Assembly (NCBI GenBank): GCA_022605955.1
Contig: JAKCOZ010000001.1
Coordinates: 77,302,520 to 77,366,519, forward strand
Reading direction: 5' to 3'
DNA from: Rallus limicola
Taxonomy: Eukaryota > Chordata > Aves > Gruiformes > Rallidae
Length of the DNA: 64,000 bases
Part shown: positions 1-11,100 of the stretch, in pieces
Layout of the letters: each line of letters begins with the position of its first letter
How positions within the stretch are numbered: the first letter of the stretch is position 1
Notes under the pieces: model-generated
What the model was told of the DNA's origin: nothing
The model's input: the letters and a program-made list of their open reading frames with translations, nothing else
Database searches by the model: none
Made by a program: the position numbers and the translations under genes

Positions 1-34
1 CCTACAACATCAAAATCAATGGTTTACAAGTTAC

Positions 35-118
35 CTGATCTTTTTTGGAGGCAGGTTGGATCTTCTCATCTGGTAACTTTTCCTTTTTAGCTTCCACTTT
101 AACCTCTTTTTCTTCCCC
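35..118 (-). CDS. CALD1: Caldesmon exon following the large repeat exon (28 codons)
   Basis: This exon encodes 28 residues, starting GEEKEVKVEAKKEK and ending ASKKDQ. They are lysine/glutamate-rich and match the stretch after the repeat region in avian caldesmon. The start GEEK matches the residue string found at the light-caldesmon exon junction in mammals, which fixes the left edge. Length is 84 nt, phase 0 at both ends. The donor reads CAG|GTAACT at 35/34. The acceptor AG is at 120-119 and is odd: it is preceded by 13 adenines on the coding strand instead of a pyrimidine tract. The exon is used in both light and heavy caldesmon and leads into the C-terminal half, which lies outside the window. 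Identity rests on protein similarity recalled from the family, on correct phase and on gene order. Confidence 0.93.
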
Positions 119-757
119 CTTTTTTTTTTTTTTGGGTTTTTAATATTTCATTTTAATATGAAAGCATTGCATCTGTTTGCACTTTTGTTTCTCCACACTG
201 TGTTCATGTACAAATCCTGTGTACAGCCGCATCTCCATCATATGGTGCTGTGCCCACATCTCTGTGTGAAGCTGTGCTCCCTCCACCCTCTCCAAATGTT
301 CCCATTTCCCCATCTGGGTCTTCCTCCTTTGCGTGCCATCATGCTCACACGTCCCAGCAGAGAACCCTCTCCTGTGACTGCACTTAACACACACGTTCCT
401 CACACAGTTTACCAGGTGCTCGTAACACTTTGTGCCAAGATGCGTCTGCGTTACTACATTAAGCCATTTTATAGCAGCTGAGAAAAAAAGGCAGCAAAAA
501 CAACACATGCAGAGGTTCTGAACATGCGAGCTTCTCTTTGCATGATGGAGTGAGGTCAGGCATGTTGTGTGCTGCATTACTGGTAAGCAGAAGGAGCTTT
601 ATTTTTAAAAAGCGAAAGCAAGAGAGAGCACGAGTATTAGTTATTGCCATGCAGGAACAGATCTGTGAGGAAATTCCAATTCAATCTTTTTTTTTTCTTG
701 CATTACATTTCTCACAAACCACAGGTGTCTTATTTTGGTGCAAAATGTTTACTGTAC
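119..757 (-). other. CALD1: CALD1 intron between the repeat exon and the next exon
   Basis: A 639-nt intron with GT at 757-756 and AG at 120-119. The 3' end on the coding strand is A-rich, with no pyrimidine tract visible in the last 60 or more bases. Open frames on both strands here are short and resemble no protein I know. No repeat family recognised. Confidence 0.85.
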
Positions 758-1793
758 CTGTTTTCTTAAGAAAGCTGCTTGAGTTTTTTCCTCTTGTACT
801 GTCTTCTCTTTTACCTGTTTATCTTCTTTTTTCTTTTCTTCCATCTTTTGTTTTTCCTTTAATTTCTCTGCTTCTATCTTAGCCTTTTCTTCAGCTGCCC
901 TCTTCTCTTCTTCTGCCTTAGCCCTCTCTCTTTCCTCAGCCGCCCTCTTCTCTTCTTCAGCTTTAGCCCTCTCTCTTTCCTCAGCTGCCCTCTTCTCTTC
1001 TTCTGCCTTAGCCCTCTCTCTTTCCTCAGCTGCCCTCTTCTCTTCTTCTGCCTTAGCCCTCTCTCTTTCCTCAGCTGCCCTCTTCTCTTCTTCTGCCTTA
1101 GCCCTCTCTCTTTCCTCAGCTGCCCTCCTCTCCTCCTCCTCTGCCTTCTGTCTTTCCTCAGCTGCCTTCTTTTCTGCCTCTGCTTTTAACCTCTCCCTTT
1201 CTTCTGCCTCAAGTTTCTCCCTTTCTTCTGCTTTCTTCCTTTCTTCCTCAGCCTTTTCCTCATCCCTAAGCTCCCCTTCTGCCACAGCATTTGTATCATT
1301 CTCTGCTTTGTGTTCCTCTGCATTTATCGATAGATCTTTTGTTTCTACCACCTCTTCTTTATCTGTGGATTTTTCTGCTGTCGCATCTACCTGATTTTCC
1401 TCTACGGGGATCTCCATTGATTTCTCCTCCTGTACCTCCTCTTTGGATTTTTCTTCTTTTTTTTCCTCTTCTTCCCCATCTTGCCTCCAGTTGTTCCTTT
1501 GGTATGATTTGGTAACCGTTTCAGTTTCCTCAGTCTCATAGTGTCCTCGGCGTGTTTCAGCCTTTTCCTCTTTCCCCGCGGTCTCATTTTCTTCCACGTT
1601 GTTTACTTCTCTCCTGCTGGGCAATGACAAGTTCCCATCTGTGATCGTGGGGTCAAATTCCTTTTGGCGTTCCAGGGCTTCCTGTAAACGTTTTTGGCGT
1701 CTCTCCTCCCTTCTTGCCAGTCTCTCCAACAATGCAGCCTCATCATCTGTTCCCCCTGTGGTTGTAGTACGCTTAGATCCCTCTTCTGCCACA
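758..1793 (-). CDS. CALD1: Caldesmon large exon: N-terminal domain plus heavy-caldesmon charged repeats
   Basis: Caldesmon is an actin-, myosin-, tropomyosin- and calmodulin-binding regulator of smooth-muscle and non-muscle actomyosin. This 1036-nt exon begins with the last base of a serine codon, then VAEEGSKRTTTTGG, DDEAALLERLARREERRQKR, a segment ending SYQRNNWRQDGEE, and an acidic stretch to VEENQ. It continues through the heavy-caldesmon insert: a long Glu/Lys/Arg/Ala region with five 15-residue repeats of the form AAEERERAKAEEEKR, then a lysine-rich tail ending AAFLRKQ. In the family the repeat part forms a long single alpha helix separating the myosin-binding and actin-binding ends. 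The acceptor is TTTTTGTGTAG at 1795-1794 and the donor CAG|GTACAG at 758/757. The open frame runs past both splice sites, so those extra residues are intronic. No frameshift or stop interrupts the exon. Confidence 0.97.
891..1115 (-). repeat. Coding minisatellite: five 45-bp units in the caldesmon repeat exon
   Basis: Five head-to-tail units of exactly 45 bp begin at 891, 936, 981, 1026 and 1071, each coding for 15 residues (AAEERERAKAEEEKR). The units are nearly identical at DNA level; the second copy carries the few differences seen (cagcCgccc, and tcttcAgcTttagcc). Degenerate copies continue on both sides, for example EEEERRAAEERERAK. The near identity points to recent unequal exchange or gene conversion. 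On the coding strand the array is purine-rich (GAAGAGAAGAGGG type), the class of sequence that often acts as exonic splicing enhancer. Confidence 0.95.
1387..1394 (-). promoter_or_regulatory. CALD1: Internal alternative 5' splice site of the light/heavy caldesmon switch
   Basis: Within the large exon the coding strand reads AATCAG|GTAGAT, with the last light-form base at 1391 and GT at 1390-1389. In mammals and birds light caldesmon ends this exon after a Glu-Asn-Gln motif and joins directly to GEEK. Here the residues are VEENQ before the site and VDATAEK after it. Using it leaves a 403-nt exon (1391-1793) and removes 633 nt (758-1390, 211 codons), which keeps frame with the downstream exon. 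The site itself is seen; its use is inferred from the family. Confidence 0.85.
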
Positions 1794-3248
1794 CTACACA
1801 AAAAGGACAATTTTGCATTAAAAAGCATTATTTTTAACAATGTATGCACTCAGTTGTTTCTAGAAAGAAAAGCTTTGTCAAAACATCGTTCCATGGTTTG
1901 AAAACACAATAGGTTGCATACTTCAAATTTAAGCAAAATGGTTCTAGGGATTAGTTTTGGCATTTCTACATGTATAGGAATGCAGTGTTTCAGAACATCA
2001 GGGCCTGAAAATATTCTCTTCTAGGTCAGTTCCAACAGCCACTGAAGGCCCTGGGAGTCTTACTGACCTCAGCAGGCACTGGCATGGTCCCTGAGGCTTG
2101 GAGCAACTGAAATATGAACAGCCATGAAAAATTCACCCTCTCCCTCTGTGCCCTGCAGCAGAATACCTGGAAAACCTTAGCTTGATTTAAAGCCTCCTTC
2201 AGCTTGGCCTGAGGCCTACCTATCTTACGCAGAGTCTTCCCACCAGGAAAAATTTCTGTATATACTAAACAAGCAAGATACTTTCTGATTTCAGTGAACT
2301 TCTCTAGCAACAAGAGCCTACTCCTGTTCAGCAATAACATCCACAGATACAGTCCATAATGAAATAGCCTGGGAACTAAGGGTGCAGTGAGGTTGTGATT
2401 GTCTGTACAGGAACAATAATCTGTTAGAAAATAAACTGGGGGCTCTGCTCACTCCAAGACATGCTATTCAACCTGTAGGTATCAGGACTGGATGCCATGC
2501 TCAGTCACCAGAGATTTTTCAACTCCTTCAAAATTCATATGTTTAATTCTCCTATGTGCAGGTTTATTCCATATTTCTAGCTTCCCCGCCCCTTGTGGAA
2601 AAATACTATAGTGTTTATTTCTGGTCTCTTCTATTAATGGCTACTGGAAAACTCAATCTATTATTTGTGACTATGGAAAACTGAATAAATGATGGACAGA
2701 CTGGAAGGCCAGGGCTGCCCTCTGAGCTGGTAACAAGTGGCACCTCACTCCATATGTTTTTCTGCTGTTTATAGCCATGTGACCCTGACAATGCCAGATA
2801 AGGACTGAGGTCTAGTGCTTACACCCAACATCTTGCAGGTATGTTTCAGCTGCACCTTGAGGCCTGGGTCCCCACCAACCCCCTTGCCTTGGCCCCATTA
2901 TCGCATAGCCCCTGTAAGCAGAACAAAAGATGTTCAGGTTTGTGAGGCCAGAGACAGTTGTGTGTGAGGGAATCTGACAGCATAATATGTCAGAAGTATT
3001 TCCTTCCATGACTGCCAGATGAATTACCGCATAGAGAGACAATAGGTTATGAGCTTCAGCGACGCTCCCACCCCACCAGTGTAGACACAGACAGTAGTGC
3101 TCCTAACAGCATTAGGCTCTCTTCAAGACAAGAACAGCCAACCGCGATGCGTAAAAGTTAAGTAGCAAAACAGACCTGTTGAAGACACTTCTCTACTCCA
3201 AAAAAAAAATCATTGTTGACTTGTCAGTGAACAGCATCAGCCTTTTAC
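1794..3248 (-). other. CALD1: CALD1 intron
   Basis: A 1455-nt intron with donor AACAG|GTAAAA at 3249/3248 and acceptor TTTTTGTGTAG at 1795-1794. It has no recognisable gene, RNA or interspersed repeat. Frames at 2026-2340 and 2812-3042 look like chance openings with no family resemblance. Confidence 0.9.
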
Positions 3249-3395
3249 CTGTTTTGGGCATTAACTTCTGATTTCTCCGTTACTTCTCCTGAGAGATCTC
3301 CTTCTTCCTTTTGCCGCAGCCTCTCCTGTCGAGCCCGTCGGCGACGTTCTCTGGCGGCTTCTTCCTCATCATCATCATTTCTCTGGTAGGAGAGC
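3249..3395 (-). CDS. CALD1: Caldesmon common N-terminal exon (myosin-binding region)
   Basis: This 147-nt exon encodes LSYQRNDDDEEEAARER, then RRRRARQERLRQKEE and ends SEVNAQN, followed by two bases of a serine codon completed by the next exon. It is one of the most conserved parts of caldesmon, joined to different first exons in the different isoforms. The family binds myosin subfragment 2 and tropomyosin in this N-terminal region. The acceptor is CTGCTGCAG at 3397-3396, with a CTAAT branch-point-like motif about 15 bases upstream on the coding strand. The donor is AG|GTAAAA at 3249/3248. The first base completes the last codon of whichever first exon is used, which fits the alternative first exon at 26453-26499. 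Confidence 0.97.
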
Positions 3396-5137
3396 CTGCA
3401 GCAGAGCATTAGGGATATGTTAAAAAGAAAAAAGCTGTAGCATACAGGACATTGTGACTGAAGAACTGCAAAAAGAAGCTGATGAGAGCACAGTAAGCAT
3501 GGCTGCCATGGCTGCTCCATATGCTGTTTAGAAAAGATGCACAGTTTCAAAGCTTGGGTTTGTTTTCTCTTTCATAAATGCCCTTGACAAAATAGTCACA
3601 GTGAAGGCACCAGCTACCCCATACTGAGACCATAAAGCATCCTGCTAGACTGTACCATGATCCTGCCAGAATGCACACAACAGCATGTGAGCAGACTACT
3701 GCTCAAGCCCATGTAGCTGAAACCAGACTATTCAATATCCTCCTGTAAATATAACATGCTTAAAACAGTCACAGTATTCTAAAACTTTAAGATTAGAAAG
3801 CATGGAGACACATGTATGACAATAGCTCTCAGTGCTTAGATATCTGACACCTACAAAATTTTTGCAAGCCCGGAGTCCTGCCAGGCCAAATCATACAAGA
3901 TCACCACTCTGATGAAAGCCTACAGCTGAGAACACATTGTGTTCATCTAACCCAACAGATGATTACATTTAGTTTCATCCTACTTGAAAAGGAAAGCAAG
4001 ACATTACAATCCTAATAATCCTGCAGTCCATTCAAGTCTTTGCTGGGGTGCATTATTACTGTGTGAGATACAGGAAAAGGCTGGCATTCCTCTTATCTTG
4101 TTGTGTAGAGAAAGTGAAATAGGAAGTTAACATGTGCCAAACCCAATCAGCACATTCATCTACTTTGCAATGGTTTGACACATGATGGTTAAGAAGTCAC
4201 CCTTCTTTATGTAGTCACCCATTTATGTTAGTTGTACAGCAATTCACATGGAGGGGGAAAAAAAGAGCTCTACAGCAAGTAAAAACAATCACAGTTAAAC
4301 TTGAGTTTCTAAGAATATTTTAATATTAAAATCCACTAAAACATTTTGATTCAGTTATGAATGGACCTCTTTGGGTTCCAGTATCTCCTGTTTCTTTGTT
4401 CCAGTACTGCTTTTTTCCTTTTCTGAGAAAAGGTTTAAAGTATAGGTTCAGCAGAGATTGAATTATCCCAAACTTAATTTAAAAATCAAAATTAAAATCA
4501 AAAACCAAACACGGCTGAGGCACTTGCCAGACCTGGAATAGCTTTTTCATCCCATGCTACCAGTCTTGGCCTAGTCCAAGAAGGATTTGATTTGCTATTT
4601 TCAAGCTCCACTTCAAGAGCTGCTTTTCTGTGTAGAAACAGCTCCTCTCAAAGAGGATGAAAAGCACAAGCAGGAAGGCCATGAAGGATCACATTAGGGG
4701 GAAAAGGAAGAAAGAATTTCATTTAGGTGTAGAATAGAAAACATATGAATACAATAATAAACCAGTTTGGTTTTTAACTTGCAAAAAAATAGACTCTCTC
4801 TGGAATAAAACTGCATTAGCAAACTGACCACAGAAAGCCCACTTTTTAGTAAGATGTTCTGGCTGCAAGAAGCCTATGATCTTTTTAGTTCTGAATGCCA
4901 AATGCAAGGGCACAGGAGAGCATGCTGCTCTTAGCCTGTGGCCGCTGGATAATGGCCATGACTGAGTCAATTCCTGGTGTCTATGGCACAGGATTTGTCT
5001 TTGCAGTGAGACCACAAAAGGATGAAGTCATTTATCCTACTCTCTGTACCCACACAGAACACTCCTACACACAAGAACAAGTATTTTTAAAAACCTCTTT
5101 AAAATATCTTTTTAAACCAACAGTTGCTCAGAAAACT

Positions 5138-5190
5138 AAAAAAAAAACCACCCCCCAAAAAAACAAATCCCCTAAGCAAAAAACTCCCAC
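5138..5190. repeat. A-rich low-complexity tract
   Basis: A-rich sequence mixed with C runs (aaaaaaaaaccaccccccaaaaaaac and similar). It has no unit of constant length and no flanking element I can recognise. Confidence 0.7.
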
Positions 5191-8100
5191 AAAATGGTAC
5201 ACATTGAATAAATCAAATTAAAAGAGATACATATTTCCTGTCCTTGGACACTTATTACATAGATCATTTGTTAAGAGCTGACGATCTCCCTCAATATCCT
5301 CTCTGAAGTATATCCACTGCATATCATAGCATTTTCCTACAGTGAGCAAGTACACTGCACCAGGGCTCCCCACGTCAGCATCACCATAAGCATTCAATAC
5401 TCTTCACCACCATGGATGTATGAAACATCCACAGTAATCTGGAAATAGTTATATTGACAATTAATAGAAGTGTCATGCTAACACTGCTCCCAGATTGCAC
5501 TTCTACAACCTGTTCTGCTTGCCTCAGAAACACAAGGTTTGCTGGAGCACACCCGAGTAGGCACCACAGACTGACAGTAGAGTGGGCTGAAAATGCAGGT
5601 TCAGGTTGGCTATGTTAATTAATGGGTTAATGACCACACTCTGAGCAAACTGACCGCAGAATGATTTATGAAATTATTCAACATATTCACCCTAACTGCC
5701 ATTGCCTTTCCATGAGAAACTTGTCAGTTAGACAAATGCCATTTCTGTCAAAGTAAAATACACTCTTCTAACAACAGTGTTCATTTCATAATTCGCTCAG
5801 TCCTCATGGCTGCATTCATTCACCCTCACTCAGCTGGCACACTCTTTTCCTTAGTTGTCTCTGTGGCCACCTCCTACTCTGTGGCCTAGGGCACCAAAGA
5901 AATTTCAAATAGCAAGTAAACCACAGACAGCCACGTGAATTCTTGACTGACTCTCACTCTCCCAATTGCAACTCTCCCTATTTACCTATCACAAGCGAAA
6001 TCAATTTGGGAGCTTATCTTCCACTTGCCTACATCTTTTTAATGTTCTTTAGACCAGGAGTAAACAAATAATAAAAAACATGACTCCAAGATTTCAGCTC
6101 TGTACATAAGGCAGATGGAAATCTGATGATCCACACTGGCCTGTGTGGTTTCTCCACCCTTCGAGCCTCTCTGACCAGTGCGCATACACACCCCGCAACT
6201 AAATTAAACTAACCTTGTATCCTTTTGTCACCTTCTGCATAGCTGTTCAAAGCCTTTGCAGGCAAGTCCACCTCTACAGTTTGCTGTTCCAACTATCTCA
6301 GGCAATCAGAGCACAGCACAGCGTGATCCCAGAGAGCTATTAAGCCAAGCCTTCTGATACGTGACACTTTTTATTAAATATTCAGATGAAAAGATGATGA
6401 CTTGGAAACTATTCTATGCCTTGTTACCAAAGATAACACAGTCTTGATGGTCTTGGTCTAAATGTCAACTAAAAGGGGGTAAAAAAGCAGCAGAGCACTG
6501 GTTACTTGTCCTATTACCTTCTCTACGTTTCTGACAGCGGAGGAAGTGTAATCTCCATGCACTGTTGGTAAGTTGTTCTGGTAAAGCATTAGTTTACCAC
6601 ACTTCCTACACAACACAACTTGAGTACAGGAGACTAAGCATCTCATCTACAAGAGAGGACATTTCCCACTATGCTAGGTAGGGGTAACACGTAACAACAG
6701 ACATTTTGTTCAGTGGGTAGGACAGATTTACATCTCCAGGGCAGAAATCCCAAACCTGCTGAAGTCAACAAGAAATACCCTCATTTTCTAAGTAAGTCTA
6801 AAACATTACCCTCCAACTGGATGGGGAGACTCCACAGCCTAGAGCACAAGAAAACTCTGCTAGATTGGTAATATAGGTGATGAGGCCATTTTTCTCAGAA
6901 CTTCTTCAGAGACATTCAGCACCTTCTCTATTTTCATCAAGCACTGAATTTAAATAAAGTTACAATCCAGTAAGCAGCTTGGCAATAGCTAGTATGATTA
7001 TGGGGCTGAAACCATTTCATACAATCCAGCTTCAACTGGTTTCTACTTGAAACTCTAAAACATTTCAAACATTATCTGAGGAACTTTGGTTTTAGAATTT
7101 CTTGCCCAGTACATTGTTATTATTGTCTAAATTACGGCAGCCCTGAAATTTCCTGATCAAGCCCAGGCGCTTGCTGCAGTGGGCGTTTTATGAAGACGGG
7201 AAGATGCAGGCACTATTCAAAACGATGTGTATTCTTATTATAGAAAAAATTAATAATTTGTGGTACTACACACCCTCAGTGAGTCTTGAGCAAAACCTGA
7301 TGAATCTAAAGTCTTTTTCATTTTTCACAGGGGAGGGAAAAAACCCAACGCCTAATTTAAGCTGGATCACACTACTCCGTTCTAGAGGAGACAGGGAGAG
7401 AGAGTAGAGCTGGCAATCTGAGTTTTGGCTCTACAAGGGTGTCTGAAATATGTGGGAAAAAAAATCCAAATATAACAAAAGCCCCTAAGAATAAATTTTT
7501 AACTTAAATAGGCAGCCCAGATCTGTCTCTTCTTTCCTCTTGATTCCCTGTATTCCCTTTCCCCTGCCTGCAAAAACACCTTGCATTCATAGCACTGTCC
7601 TCCCAATTCAGCAAGCTCTTTACCACACAATTTCATTATGTGGACACCTTTATATCTATTACACATTGATTTTCTCTGTGATCCACCCCAAGAAATGAGA
7701 TCATTCAACCTGTATCAAGTTCTGCACCTTCACTGGCAATCTAACCTATTTCTAAGACCTTTCCCCTTCATTGCTTAACACCACAGTAGTTCAAATGACA
7801 TCTGATGACTTGTGTATCTCCAAATCATTGGCAGATAGAGGACGTCAGTAAAATGTCCCTGATGACAAACTTCATGGCGAGGCTCGCTCTAAAGAAGCTG
7901 CATTTGTTGGCCTTCTGTGCTTTTAGAAAGGGTTTATCTTTACCCAGGCTCTTGCTGAAAGTATAGGTGGGGTGAGGATGGACTCTCACACCCACTGGGG
8001 ACTGCTCTTTGTGTCACTGTTTATATTTGGTCCCATTTTCTTTATGGCTGCACATGGTTTTAATTTTTTACTGTATTATTAATTTGTGTTTCGATAGGCA

Positions 8101-11100
8101 GGCTTCAAAATGTGGATATAAACAACTGATCAATCTCAAAAGAGAGTAACGAATGCACATGCTGCCAGAGGATTATGCCTTTGTCAAGCTTTGCTTGTTA
8201 AAAATCAGCTGTATTTCGTTGAAGTGATTTCTAAAAATGTGATCAATGGTAGGGGGCAGTTATTGAGAAAACTTTTTCTTCTAATCATTCCTCCATAATT
8301 CCACAACGGCTGGCAGCATTCTGCTCAGACCTGCTTGAGAAGATTCATTTTTATGAGGGAATGAGCAGAATTTCAGTCCAAAATGCTCATGTTTCAAAAA
8401 GATGTAGTGAGTGAAAACAGGGGATTATGCTGGAGACATGCAGACATGCCACCACATTTCTCAGTCCAATGTTCTGCATGAATGCTGTTATAACAACACC
8501 AATATTTTTCACATACTTCTAAATTTGACATGCACCATTTTTTCACATTGAGCGTAGAAGAGACAAGTGGATAAAATTAACCAATGGCTGGAAACTAAAA
8601 AAATTAAAACTGGAAATGAAGCACATGTTTTTAACAGTGAGAGTGATTAAATATACAAGAAATGATGGAACATCCATCTCTTTCATCTCCATATTAAGAT
8701 GGATGCTTTATTGGAAGTTATACCACAAGAAAATACCGATTCTTAGGCTCAGTTATAGGCACAACTTGAGGAAACTACACTATATCTCAGGTATGGAAAG
8801 TTAGACTATATGGTGGCACCTGCTGGACTTAAAACACCGCAGTCTTCTATTTACAGAACGTACATGCCTTCTCATTCTGCTCATAATTTATCTCTGCCTC
8901 GCAAATATTTTTACTCTTTTCACCCACACACAGCCTATACTCGTAAGCAGGCCAATTACCCAGGTATACACATAGTCCTCTGGGAAATATAAAGAAACTG
9001 GAACACTTTTCAATCTATTCTCTTCTCATTTGCATCATTTTCATACTGTATGTTTCTAATATCCTTTATTTTTCATAGCTCCAAAGAGTTTAAGGATTAT
9101 TATTTTTCTGCTAGATAACCAACTATTCAATAGGTTGGCAGAGGAATTTTCTTTGTCAGATCTGGCATCCTTCATTTCCTACCAAACCTTTCTTCTACTT
9201 TAGACCTCAATCTATGATACTTAAAAGATTTTTAAAAAATAATAGTAAATGTGCATTTTAACAACTATTCTTGTTTCAACTGAGCAACCTTTAGATCATT
9301 TACATTGTTTAAGAATCTGTCTTGAGATTGTTGTTTTGTCTGCATGACAAAGCAGTTACGTGTGGGAAAGAAAAGGTCTTCTGAGTGGTCCAGTTCATGT
9401 ACATTCTTCTTTATGGCTTCTTTCCTTTTAATGTTTTTGATATTTAGGCTTTTTTCAAAGGTAAGGATAGAGTAGGTATGCTCATCACTTTAACTATTTG
9501 ATTCTAAAGAAAATGAAGTGCAAGCAATCCACATGGAAGAATGGAGTATAAAATGTGATATGCAAGCCAAAAACCACAAGGGAAAATGACTCCATACTGA
9601 CAACAAAAATACTTGGTGATTGCCAAGTAATTCATGCCAAAAGTAGCCAGAAAATTTATTTCATTGCTGAAGATGGCACTGAAGCATCTAGGGCAGATCC
9701 TGGCTTCCCAAATTACTGGTTTCTGTTGAAAATATAAGCTTCAGTTGCACAGAGATCCAGGATTTCCAATGCCTTGTCCCATTTTTTGCAGTTTACTGCT
9801 CATAACACCGCTGCTGCTTTAGGTTTAGATTCAAGCCCTAAAACCTGGGCCTCGCAGCTCAAGCCAGTCTGTAACATCACCGCATAACTCCACACAAAGG
9901 CGGAATGACTCATGCACGTGCCTTTGTTTCTCTCCTCATGGCTGAAAACTGATGATCTGTTTCATAACATGAAAGGCAAGCAGATTCTCCGACCACATTC
10001 AAATAACCGGTAAATTGCCTCGCAGCACCTCAGCATAAATCGCACGCGGGGCCACTAACGTGAAGGGTAAAAACCTTCAGCTACTGAAACAATGTCAGAT
10101 TTGCCTCCAACATATATTATAGTTAGATATAAGCACTTGCTGGAAACGTCCCAGGGAAAAGCATGTAATTCTCTCAATATGTGAAGTCTGTAACGCTCTG
10201 CAGTTTTACTTCATCCGCGATAGACTTGACATGGACCTGCCAGTGAGCAGTGTGGTGTATGTAACCTGTTTTAGTGTAGAAGTTTCACATGAAAAGGGAA
10301 AATAATAATAATAATAATTGAACAAGCACCTCCTAGCTGATAGCTACTAGTTTTTTTACTGCTTTCCCCGAAGCTTAGTGGAATTCACACAGAAATCTGT
10401 TTCCCTGGCAGATGACAAGCACACCAAAAAAGTGTACAAAACAAGTTTACTTTTTAAAAGTGGGAGCAAAACCCAACTGCTGTGCATACCACTGCGGTTG
10501 ATGTGGTATGTGTTGACTCTGTAGCAAACTGTTTTCTTTGCTGCCACCACCTCCAGTTTCTAGTGCTTTATTGCATATAAAATCCAATATAATTTATGCC
10601 ACAGCCTTACCCAGTAATATTTCAGGCATATGACTTGAGAATAATGGGCATTTTGCCTAGCTGAGGCATAAGTGAGGACTTACAGGATTCGCCCCAGAAT
10701 ATACAATCCACAATTGCTACAAAGCCAAATCATAAATTTTCTTTCTTGTGGTTTTGGGCCCCTGTATTCAATATGGCTTTCAAGGCACTTTTATACCTCA
10801 AATTGCTAGCTTTCTGGATGTATACAAAGTTAAGATTGAACTCCTCCTCTTTTATATTTCATTGCAAATAAAACTCTAATTGACATGGTTGAGAGATTTA
10901 CTCAAATGAGAAGGAATTAAAAATGAAGACAGACATAAGCATTTCTTAAAAAAAAAGTTACACACTGAGAATTGTGGTCTTTCCAGAAAATATGCCAAAG
11001 ATTTGAGGAATGAAACTTTTTTTTTACAGGCACCTGTAGGTAGACTGATATCCCCAATGTGTCATGCTCAAGCTACAAAGTTCTGCATTTCCCCCAAAAA

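Noticed and set aside
749..1849. Treating the whole 366-codon minus-strand frame as one exon
   Set aside because: Splice sites at 1795-1794 and 757-756 and caldesmon similarity show that the outer residues are intronic read-through; the frame opens at a GTG, not an ATG.
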